Shown here: in pieces, positions 11,073 to 21,600 of the stretch | Numbering within the stretch: the stretch's first letter is position 1 | Layout: the number at the start of each line of letters is the position of its first letter | Assembly: GCA_008933995.1 (NCBI GenBank) | Contig: WARS01000645.1 | Coordinates: 2,170,001 to 2,234,000, forward strand | Direction of reading: 5' to 3' | DNA length: 64,000 bases | From: Datnioides undecimradiatus | Taxonomy: Eukaryota; Chordata; Actinopteri; Lobotiformes; Datnioididae | Position numbers and translations under genes: made by a program | The notes under the pieces: generated by a model | The model's input: the letters and a program-made list of their open reading frames with translations, nothing else | Databases searched by the model: none | Told to the model about the DNA's origin: nothing

Positions 11073-14000
11073 ATGTCCTATGGAGGAGACTTTTATGGAC
11101 GCAATGAGCGCGTCCGCCAGGTCCCCCACTATGACCAGGTGCCACAGGACTCTTTACGCCGAGCAGACTCCGATAATCTGCAGCCGCTGAGGGAGCAGAG
11201 ATCAGCACATCTTGCTCAGAGTGCTGACCCCCTCCCTCCTCCGCCTTTGCCAGACCAGCCTCCTGTGGGACCTGAGCTTGATCCCAGCGGCAGCGAAGAC
11301 AGCGCAGACCCAGACCCAGACCCAGACCCCGCCCTCGACATTAAACCGGTCCACCGTTTCATCCCAGATTCCTGGAAAAACTTCTTCAGAGGAAGCAACC
11401 GCAGCAGCAACAAGCCCTTGTCCATGCCTACCTCCTCATACAACAACAACAACAGCACCAGTGAGGGGGTACGCTGCTCTCCTCCACACTCTCCCTCTGT
11501 TCCTGGATCATACCGGGATCCTTATGGCGGCTCAGGCGGCAGCTACAACTCACGCAAGGAGCTTTTGGAACTACAGAATGCCCACGAGTCTGTGTCGGGG
11601 CACACCTACCGCACAGGTCTGACCTACAGCGAGCGAGTGGAGGAGTACCATCAGCGCTACGCCTACATGAAGTCCTGGCCAGGGCTGCTGAGGATTCTGG
11701 GCTGTGTGGAGCTCCTTCTGGGAGCAGCGGTGTTTGCCTGTGTCTGTGCTTACATCCACAAAGATAACGAGTGGTTCAACATGTTTGGGTACTCGTCCCC
11801 TGGAGGAGCTTTCTATGGTCCCGGCACAGGTGGGGACTACTACTACACCGGCCCCAAAACCCCATTTGTGTTGGTGGTGGCAGGGCTGGCCTGGTTGGTG
11901 ACTGTGATAATGTTAGTGTTGGGGATGACAATGTACTATCGCACCATCCTGCTGGACTCCTCCTGGTGGCCTCTGACAGAGTTTACCATAAACCTGGCTC
12001 TGGCAGTGCTGTACATGGCAGCAGGTAGGTAACTCAGCTCTTCACCTAAACCACACACTTTCACATGTACTCCTGGTACTGTGTGTCTGTGCAGATTGGG
12101 TTTTATTTGTCCAGGCATATACTGTACCAGATTGAGATTAAAGTTCAATTTCATCTGCATCCCCTTGGCAGGTCACCATTAAACATACAGTGATGAAAGA
12201 GCACTAATCAAACTTCTGATTACACTGCATCAAAGCAAAAACCTAAAGCTGCTGGTTCAGGGTCATCTCTTTGTTATCTGAGCTGTGGCTTCCACTGCCC
12301 AAATGCAGTGCAATGAAAGGGTGGTACCATCTTTATGGAATACATTCTCAAGAGATTTACAGTCTGACAGGAAGTTAACCGTTTTGTTTTGTGTCAGAGG
12401 AGAGGCAAAGATAACACTCACACTGAATATAGGCTTACATTCTTGAAGCCCAGAAGATGTTTCTGCATATTATTTGATAAAAATAAAATGATATTAAATT
12501 GTCTGTTTAGAAAGGTTAATTAAGGTTTGTCTGTGGGATTAATAAAGAAATCTCTAATCTTTAATCTTAATCTTAATGTCTGTTTATCCAGGACAATTTA
12601 GAAAGGATCATAATATGCATTAAAGATGGTTTCTAATGTGTACATAGTACCAGGACTTCTTTGCTCTAGTATACATCTAGTGTACAATATACTGGCCATT
12701 CAGAAATCCTGCGTGAATCTTCTCACCCTTGATGAAAATGTCGTATTTTGCTCTTTGAGGTAAACTTACCTCTCCTCTAATACAACATGATTGATCACAT
12801 CAAACCAAATTTTATCCTGTTACCTTATAGGTACTGTACCCTACTAATTTTCAGAGGTGGCTCTTGTCACTTGTTGCTCCCTTAACAGCATTTTGTTTTT
12901 TTATGCGTGGTGTTGGTACCTTAACTCTAAGTTTCAGCAGAGTAGCTGCTGTTTTTATGTTGAATTTTTCAGGGATGACATCATAAATCTCACAGGCAGA
13001 CATCTCAAATTAGTAGAAATGACACCAAAACTGTCTGTATGATGAGACACAACCAGAGGAATGTGGAATAGTATATTCTATTGAGACATGTTTGTGTTTT
13101 GGTTTACCAGGCATTGTTTATGTCCGAGACACAACCCGCGGAGGGCTCTGCTCCTACCCGGTCTTCAACAACGGCATCAACGGGGCGTTCTGCAGAACGG
13201 AGGCGGGCCAGACTGCTGCCATTATCTTTCTGTTTGTCACGATGGTTGTGTATCTGATTGGAGCCATGGTGTGTCTCAAGTTGTGGAGACATGAAGCTGC
13301 ACGCAGATACCGAGAAAATTACGGCCATGAGGTTAGATCTGATCTAGTTTCATTTGTTTGTTTTGTTTAAGGGGTTGGGTCCTGGAGTCTTCCTAGTCAT
13401 CCTATGCTTCAAGGATTATTTCAATGTTATTATTCACCTTGTTGACTTAAAAAACAGGCTGTTACACAGTCAGACACTCACAGTATGCAACCTGATCATT
13501 TCACACAGGCTTACAGCTCGGGAGGAATGAGTAGGTGCAGTCCTATCCTGTGCTATGCTGCTATGTTAAGAAATTCCACTTTGGCAAGTCTGCCTATTTG
13601 CTTTCTGAGTATTGGATGAGAACATTGACACCACTTTAATATATTATATGCTATAAACATGAAGCTGCAGGCAGAAGTCAGGTAGCTTGGCTTAGCATCA
13701 AGACCTGAAATGGGGAAAAGCTAGCCAGGCTATGTCCAAATTTGTTTGCCACAACCCATTTTGTATGTTAAATAAACAAACAAAATGTAATGACGACACA
13801 TTGTGGAATTCATTGCTCCTGAACAAAAATCGTTCACTTCATAACCCTTTGTGAAAACCACAACATGGCATCAAACAAATGAGATATAAAGATGCAGCTA
13901 GGTGTGTGTTTGGACAGAGCCAGGCTAGCTGTGTCCCCCTGTTTCCAGTCTTGGTGCTAAGCTAAGCTAGCTATTAAAGTAGCTTTATGTTTAATGGACA

Positions 14001-17000
14001 GATGATGAGTGGGGAGGAGAATGATATCAGTCATCTCATGTAACTCAATGAAAGAAAGCAAAGTGTATTTTCTAAAATGAAATTCTATTCCTTTTATAGC
14101 AGGTCATCATCATCAAGCTTCTTGTTAACTGGATTATATTTTTGTATGTTTTGTTTGCACAGACGCATCGATCTGACATGCGAGCTGCACAGTCCCTGGT
14201 AAGCAGCCTGTCATGTTGTTCAATGCAAAAATCAGAATAAAGACTGTCCGTTCAGGATTAACAGTTACCACAATGAGGCTGATGAAAATATGAAAGTTGC
14301 CAATTTGTCTTGCGTAGCTCAGTTTGCACAGCTGTTCTGACACTGTTGTTTTTCTGATGCCGTGTCTCCACAGATGGTTCCAGTTTCAGCTCCTGCACCT
14401 AAAGCTCCAGAACAGGTCCAAGGCTCTGCAGTCGCTCCTATCCAGGCTGCTGCAAAAGCAGTTCCACCAAAGGTTTTACAGGGAGCTATACCATCAGGAC
14501 ACATTCCTAAACCTGTTATTCTGCCTGACTACATAGCGTGAGTGTTGTTTTAAAGATGAACTTTATAGTGAATTTTGTATGTTGGAGAAGTAGAAGTATG
14601 GACTGGGGCTGCTAATAAGACTTTTTTTACTATCACAGTTAATTGTTTTGTCTTTGAAACGTCAGAAAGTTGTGAAAAATGCACATGATGGTATCTCCGA
14701 GCCCAGAATTGGAACAATCAAATGTTCAGGTCACAGACTTCAGGCCACTTTCAAATCTGTTGTTCAGTTTATTTGGTATGGAACAAAAAAAAAAATTATA
14801 CACTGTCGCAAATTTAGTTCTAGTCCAGTTCATGTTCACACCAACCGATAGGAATAAACACAATGTCGTACAGAGTGACACTCAACTCTTTGACTGGACG
14901 GTTTGGGCAACTGTCCTCCTGCTTCATCTGGACCAAAGAGGGGAAATCAAGTTCTTGCAGCTGACAGCAGTTTTTATAATGCGTACAGTTATTTTCTCTC
15001 TCTGAGCTCACAGAGAAATAACTGACAATGATCTTGATTAGTGGAGTCGAGAGAGGACGAGAAATAGAGTGAAATCACAGGACGGATTACTGTGTCACAA
15101 ACCTTTAAATGGACATGTAGGAAACAAGAACAACACACTACAGTTTGAACTATTTTGACTGTCTGCTTGATCAGCGAAAAACAACCCTGCACTCTGTGAT
15201 AACACGTGTGCTGATGAGCATACATGTTACCACAGTTACCAAATGATTTGCATAAATATTTACATCTGTTATTACAAGACTGCTTCCTGATCTTACCAAT
15301 CATAAAATCTTCTGGTTTGCCTGTTTGCTGCCACAAATGGCGCCAGAGTCTGATTAGAAGTGTACTAAGATCTTCCTTGTCGAGTTGTTTGCCTTTGACT
15401 GACAGCTTTCGTGGCAGCTTAAATGAGCTACGTTGATTTTTTTAATCCCTAAAATAAGCAAATGCAGCTGCTCCAGACCCTTGAAATCACAATACATGAA
15501 GACCATGTATGTTTTTTCCTGTTTTTGCGAGATAATAAGTTACCACTGTACATCTGGTTTGGCCTAAATGTGCACGTTGTACATCTCACCTGTAAAAATG
15601 TAAATAAAGTGTTATCGTCTTCCTCCACCCTGCAGTAAATACCCAGCGATTCACTCAGACGAGGAGAGGGACCAGTACCGAGCCGTGTTCAATGACCAGT
15701 ATTCAGAGTACAAGGAGGTTCATGCCGACGTGCAGGCTACCCTCAAGAAGTTTGACGAAATGGACGCCATGATGCGCAGTCTGCCCCAGCACCCTACAAG
15801 CCAGATGGTGATTGGTCACACACATCTATTGTGATTTTCCAAATGATTCGCAAATGACGTTGATTTCTTTGTGGAAGAAGCTACATTCCCACGCTATAAT
15901 AACTTACAGTTAGTTACAAACACTGATCTCATCTGTTAGCCTCTGCATGCCTGAGTCCCACATTAATCCATCTACTATTTGAAATTATTGCTGTATGAAA
16001 GGCATTTTAATCCCGTTTGCCCATTGATTGAAGTCAAGTTGTTTTCAAATGTCTGTTGCTTTAAAGACCTGATGATTAATGTACATTGTGAGGGCCAGTA
16101 ACCAACCTCTCCAAAGAGGCACTGCATTAATAGAAATGTTACTGCCCAGTCGGTGTGGTGCTGCGTGTCATTGCTGCTCAGCAGTAAACCCTGCTGAGCA
16201 GAGTCTGTCAGTGTTTGGTTTCATGTGCATGCCGAGGAAGTGTGTTGGACAGGGACTGATTGCATGTCTGGAAGTTTCTTTGTTTTTGGACCTCATTTCC
16301 TCATCCTGTAACATCCTCTGTTTGACTTCCTGCTTCCCGCTGCACTTCCCCTCCACCCTCAGTTTCCTTCACTGCTCCATCTAGAGAATGATTTCACATT
16401 TAATAATTGTTGTAGCATTGTACTGTATTTTAGTCATTAATGGACTGAGTTTTTATACTGTCTCTTTCTGTTTTTGTAGGAAATGGATCGCATTAACAGA
16501 ATCCTTCAGGAATACCAGAGGAAGAAAAATGTGAGCCTGTTGTCTCTTTTTTTTATCAGTCTGTCCAAAAATATATTGTCCAGAAAGAACCTCAATACTT
16601 AATAATTATAGATTTGTTTTATTGTCAGTAATTTTCATTAAATAGCCAGTATGTGAGTGTAGAATAGAATAGAAAGCCTTTATTGTCTCTTTACTTCTCT
16701 GATTTACCATTAGTTCCTACTGAAGATGGAAATCTTCAAAAACACATCACAGATTTAAAGTTTCACTTTTAAAACAGGTTTAGTAGTTTCCTAAAACAGC
16801 TGCTCACGATAATGAGGAAATGGTGGATTTACTATTTTAACATTTGTTGCCTCTTACTTGGGGCAGCAGAACCCTTCAATATATTACAGTTGATATATCA
16901 GTAACTGCCCCTGAGCAAATGATATATAAACAGTTAATTATTAGTAATGTTGCAGTTTACCTTGTTTATGTGACAATAAACCCTTAATTTCATGTTTGTG

Positions 17001-17132
17001 TTTCACCTACAGGACCCTACTTTCCTCGAGAAGAAGGAGCGCTGTGAATACCTGAAGAACAAACTGTCACACATTAAACAGAAGATCCAAGAGTACGATA
17101 AAGTCATGGAGTGGAACGATGGCTACAGCTAA
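11073..17132 (+). CDS. marveld2: Tricellulin (MARVEL domain-containing protein 2)
   Basis: CDS join(11073..12024, 13111..13331, 14163..14198, 14374..14537, 15636..15807, 16480..16530, 17013..17132) gives 571 aa, against about 558 in human. The start is the first in-frame ATG after the acceptor at 11055. The cytosolic N-terminus has the conserved blocks [10 protein letters not shown] and [10 protein letters not shown], a PDPDPDPDP run and a tyrosine-asparagine patch. Four MARVEL membrane segments follow, at about 203-225, 264-287, 304-325 and 353-374, with [19 protein letters not shown] leading into the second. C331 and C345 lie in the second loop. The C-terminal occludin/ELL domain (about 450-571) ends in a coiled coil and [12 protein letters not shown]. 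Tricellulin seals tricellular tight junctions. The 36-nt exon (residues 392-403) and the next one are poorly conserved linker and the least certain joins; phases fit throughout. It is followed directly by its paralogue ocln. Confidence 0.95.
12524..12577 (-). repeat. Retroposon 3' tail in marveld2 intron
   Basis: Reads 'gtctgtgggattaataaaga' followed by repeated TAATCTT units. The complement, 'tctttattaatcccacagac', resembles the 3' end of truncated fish LINE-like insertions, which usually finish in a short tandem repeat. Only the tail remains. Confidence 0.5.
13640..14098. repeat. Fold-back teleost repeat in marveld2 intron
   Basis: The arm at about 13682-13745 ('cttggcttagcatcaagacc', 'gctagccaggctatgtccaa') is the diverged reverse complement of 13910-13972 ('ttggacagagccaggctagc', 'cagtcttggtgctaagctaa'). 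About 165 bp separate the arms. The right arm continues to 'ctattccttttata' near 14098, the usual end of a family abundant in fish genomes. A further partial copy lies at 17356-17447. Confidence 0.65.
14603..14735 (+). repeat. Teleost 'gggctgcaac' repeat family, copy 2
   Basis: Begins 'ggactggggctgctaataag' and contains 'cgtcagaaagttgtgaaaaa' and 'gagcccagaattgg', words shared with the forward copies at 38662 and 42423. Located in the marveld2 intron between 14537 and 15636. Confidence 0.55.
16660..16690 (+). repeat. Retroposon tail, (AGAAT)n + gcctttattgtc
   Basis: Reads 'tagaatagaatagaaagcct' and then 'ttattgtctc'. Short AGAAT repeats joined to 'gcctttattgtc' form a recurrent 3' tail of fish LINE fragments. 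Nothing of the body is visible. Confidence 0.45.
16823..16958 (+). repeat. 135-bp local duplication, unit A (last marveld2 intron)
   Basis: This 136-bp stretch is nearly identical to 17551-17684. Both run from 'gtggatttactattttaaca' to 'ttagtaatgttgcagttt' and differ by a few substitutions and small indels, for example 'cctcttacttgg' versus 'cctctgtacttgg'. Within each unit, 'ttggggcag' and 'ctgcccctga' can pair as an imperfect stem. Confidence 0.9.
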
Positions 17133-17355
17133 ACCTCTGTGGTGTCTCTCCCCCAGAAACACCTCAGCAGACCACAAATGCAGAAATGTTGCTCACAGCT
17201 GAGCAGGACTGGAGGTCAAAATGACATTTTAACTCAAGAGTAAAACCCGGTCACGAACACAGAAGCATGATGGGGATTTTCAGCTTGCTGTCATCAGTTT
17301 TGTGTGTCTGTGTTTTTAAAGTCCACAAGTCAAAACAAAGGAGCAGAATGCTTTA

Positions 17356-17447
17356 CATTTAAGGGAACAGTTTGATTTTTTGGGAAATAATACAGACGCT
17401 AACTATGCAACTACGTCCCATGACCACTTAGCTTAGCTTAGGGGGGC
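17356..17447 (-). repeat. Partial teleost repeat copy after marveld2
   Basis: Reads 'ttaagggaacagtttgattt' and 'tttgggaaataa', then 'cttagcttagcttagg'. This matches the complement of the right end of the element at 13911-14098, including the 'ctattcctttt' terminus. It lies in the marveld2 3'UTR or just beyond. Confidence 0.5.
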
Positions 17448-17550
17448 ATGTCTTAGAAATCGGTCATGCTACTAATGCATGAGAAGTCGTTTGACATGTA
17501 AAACCACATGAAGTTCAATAATGTATCTAAATGAAATGATTAATTACTTT

Positions 17551-17684
17551 GTGGATTTACTATTTTAACATTTGTTGCCTCTGTACTTGGGGCAGCAGAA
17601 CCCCCTCGATTACAGTTGATATATCAGTAACTGCCCCTGAGCAAATGATATATAAACAGTTAATTATTAGTAATGTTGCAGTTT
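17551..17684 (+). repeat. 135-bp local duplication, unit B (3' of marveld2)
   Basis: Second copy of the unit at 16823-16958, in the same orientation, 728 bp downstream. The two copies bracket the last coding exon of marveld2 (17013-17132). Confidence 0.9.
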
Positions 17685-17879
17685 GTGGATATTGATTTAG
17701 TATTCTTTGCATCTCTCCATTGTTTACTTCCAGGTTGACTGAATTAACGCTTTAACCATCAGAAAACAAGCTGTTACATACAAATATGCCAAACCTGACA
17801 CTGTTTCTACATAAACATTTCGTGGTATCTGGGTACCACGAAAACGGGCTGTGGACTTCCGGTGTCGCCAGGCAATATG

Positions 17880-17945
17880 ACACCTGTGCGGTGGGCGGGG
17901 CTAATATAACCGAGAGCGGCGCTCACCTGGGTGTGGCCTGGATTG
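17880..17945 (+). promoter_or_regulatory. ocln: ocln promoter region
   Basis: A GC box, GGGCGGGG, at 17893-17900 is followed by 'ctaatataacc' and a GC-richer stretch leading into an untranslated exon with a donor at 18020. Only about 0.75 kb separates this from the marveld2 stop codon, so the ocln promoter sits close behind the upstream gene. The start site is inferred. Confidence 0.45.
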
Positions 17946-18019
17946 TTTTTATCGGCAGCAGCAGTTTCAGTTGAGACATTTCAAGTGGAGCTCATAGGAG
18001 ACGACTCGACCTACGACAG
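17946..18019 (+). other. ocln: Untranslated exon 1 of ocln
   Basis: Ends CTACGACAG|GTGAGT, a strong donor at 18020, matched by the acceptor CTTACAG at 18618-18624 ahead of the exon with the start codon. No in-frame ATG is needed in it. The 5' boundary is approximate. Confidence 0.55.
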
Positions 18020-18649
18020 GTGAGTGAGCCGACTTCAATTTGAGAGATTAACACCAGTCTTCTCTCACTTTGTGGTTTTAAATCCCCAATGACTTGTTAC
18101 CTGTAGCTACAACAAAGACAGGTGCGTTGTTAGATACGGATTTAAATCACAATAATGGGGAAAATTGCGTGAAAAGTTCGGATTATTATGAATGAAACCG
18201 ACAAGGGGGTGGCTGTCCGTCGAAATAACAGTTGTTTACATTTGTTGTTTAAACTCTACATAAATGTGAAGTGAGGAGATGTTTCAATTCCTCAGCGGTC
18301 TGGTCTTGGGAAATGTCTGCTTGAGATCGCACAGTGTTTGATAGTGGTTGTAAGATTTCAAAATGAAGCTGGAACGATGAATCCATTTGTTGTTTGACAG
18401 AAAAATAATCAGCAGCTTTTTTTGGATTGGGCAAAAACACATTTAAGGTCTTTAAAGTGACTGGGACAGTTTAACATTAGCCATTTTCGTCCTTTTCTGA
18501 TATTTTTTCGAACAAAATAATGAGTACATTATCAATAATGTATCAATACTAGTCTCAGATGTGTTTTCTTGGCTAAATCTGTCCTAATAATGAAAATCTT
18601 CCCACAGTGTCTTTTCACTTACAGAAAGCACCTAGTGGATCCAGCAGTG

Positions 18650-21600
18650 ATGTCTTCCAGGCCCAATGGGAGTCCACCTCCCTATGAGTCCGATGGATAG
18701 TGAGTCTCTTGAAATGATTTTACAGTGAATTTTGGTTATTTAGTTAATGTGCTTCAAGTGTACTGTAAACTGAGCCTAATGACTGTATATGAACACCCTT
18801 GATGTGGAAGCAAAGAAATACCACAGTGACTTAAATTTAGTTTAAATATTGTGAAATGTGACAGAGATTTCTTTATGTTGAGAATTTTTGAAATACATTT
18901 GAATATATTTTTGTGCTTCAAATTCAGTTTTAATAACTGATTAGGTGTACGGCTGTTTATGCACTGCTGTCTGATTTTATGCTTTTACAATGGACCTCAG
19001 GCAGTTACAATATGTTGTTCCTGTCTTTACAGTAATGCCCCTCCTGAGCCGGCCTATTCATACTACCCAGATGACGAGTTCCAACATTTCTACCGCTGGA
19101 CGTCTCCTCCAGGCATCTTCAAAATCATGGCCATAATTGTCATTGTGATGTGTGTGGTCATATTTGCTTGTGTTGCCTCCACACTAGCATGGGACGTTCA
19201 AGGGGCCTTGAGCGGCTTTGCGGGTATAGGGTATGGGGGAAGCTATGGAGGAAGTTATGGAGGAGCCTACGGCGGAGGGTATAGCAGCTTTGGTGGTGGT
19301 GCTTACGGAGCTGGAAACAGCTATGGTTACGGAGGAATTGGAGGGAACTACAATGACCCCCGACAAGGCAAAGGGTTTATGATTGCCCTGGCAGCCATCA
19401 CCTTCATCGCATGCCTGGTTATCTTCATCATCATCGTGTCTCACCAGAGCATATCTGAGAGCAGGAAGTTCTACCTAGCAGTGGTGATCATCTGCGCCAT
19501 CCTAGCACTGCTAATGCTAATAGCCTCTATAGTCTACTTGATGGCAGTGAATCCAATGGCTCAGTCCTCTGGATCTGTCTATGGCAGCCATATTGTTGCT
19601 CTGTGTTCTCAGTACCAACAAACACCCAGTGAAGCAATATTTGTCAATCAGTACCTTTACCACTACTGTGTGGTGGAGCCACAAGAGGTGAATGCACATT
19701 TCTACTTTCTCTATCCTTGTGTCTATACATCTGTTGTTCTGTTGGTAACTCAGTGGTTTATCCCTCATTTCAGGCCATTGCCATGGTGTTTGGTTTCCTG
19801 GTCACTGTAGCTCTGATCATCATGCTCGTGTTTGCCCTAAAGACGCGCCAGAAAATCCAAAGCTATGGCAAGAGCAACGTTTTGTGGAAAAGAGTGAAGG
19901 TGATTGACGAGATGGAGCCACCTCAGGATGTAGAGGCGTGGGTGAGTGAGGTTGCATTGTTTTACTTATTCAACCTGTATATGGCTAAAGCAATCCATGA
20001 GTCAAAATGAAATAAAATTCTCACATTCATGATGAAAATTGACACAAATATTTGGAAATTAAAAGTTATAGTGCGGCGCCAACAAATTAATTAATCCATT
20101 AGTCAAATTACAGGAAATTAATTTGCAATTAGTTGGTAGTTGAACAATCAAACATCTTTGTGTTTTTTGACCAAGAACAAGACACCTGAAGATGCCCCAT
20201 TGGTCTGTGTTAAATTAAACTGGCATATTTTTTATTTTCTGGCATTTTATAAACAAAAGGATAACCAATTTTACATGAAAAATCAGTAGGAAATGTTCAC
20301 TAGTCACAGCCCTAAAATTTTATAATTTGCAATCAAAGTAGCTGCTCATTAATTTTATGTTAATGGACTCATCGATTAAAAGTCATTGTTACACCAGAAA
20401 AACATTCCTTTGAGATAAAATCAACTGACGCTCTCTTAGCTGATCTTAAAAGCTTGTCTCAGGTACCTCTTCCTGTGTCCCCAATGAAGTGCTGCAGTAG
20501 AGTGTATATTAGCTGAAGTGGATCAACCAGTTTAGTCGCTGTCACCTGTTTATCAGCGGGGGAGGGACGGGGAAGTGTGGAGCAATGAGCTGCTTCTTCT
20601 TTCTAGTCTGCTTGGTTTCAAGGTGTGGCACGTACACGACAGTTTCAATCTAATGCTGACATGTTGCATAGCAGGAAGAGTTCCAGCGGTACTAAAAATT
20701 GTAAACTATTTGCTGTCAGGTCAAACGTTTAAACTTCAGTATTTACATTTCCTGATGAATCATGCTTTTTGGAGCTATTTTCAGAAGTGTTTTGCAACCA
20801 CTCTCATATTTGACATACTGTGGTAGGTTGCGATGAGTAGATGAGTCATTTTTGTTAGTACTTAGAAGTCATGATGACATTCAGCACAGCAGAGTCCCTG
20901 CAGTTCAGTTCACTGCAGAGTGGCGAAGAGGAAGAACAGGTTGGACTGGTACTCCATACCATAAAACCCACTAGTTAGCATGACACAAAACACCAGAAGA
21001 GCAACGTGACACTGGGAACCACTGGCCTTTAATTCACTGTCGTTTGTGGGAACCCATTTGAAAATGCTGAGGCAGTATGTCTGCAGCGGCCTGCAGCACA
21101 TACATGTTGTTTTGGAGGTGCACAGCAGGGTGTAGCTTAATTATGTCACATATTTTCAGAGGACAAGTCCATGCAGGCTTACTACACAGTTGGTGGAGAT
21201 CCAATGTGTTTGTTTGAGGGAGCCACCCAAAGAAAGGTGATTGGTGATAAATTTTAATGTTAATTGTTTCCAATTGTCTTATTTGGGTGGAACCACTATT
21301 GGTACAGGCATTTCTATTTATTATGTTGCGCAACACATTTTAGAATTCATACATTTTATGACTGCAGCTACAGTTTATTAGGTTGTGCTGTAAGATGCCA
21401 GAAAATGCTTGTTACAACTTTCCATAGTCCATTGTGAAGTTGACAATTATATTGTTTTGTCTGACCAACAGTCAAGATTAGAGAAGAGATAATGCATTTA
21501 ATACTCACACAAGTACTAGCAAATACTTGGCATTTTGCATAAAGAATTATTAAAAATTATTACTTGATTATCAAGTCATATATAATTTTTGTGTCACAGC

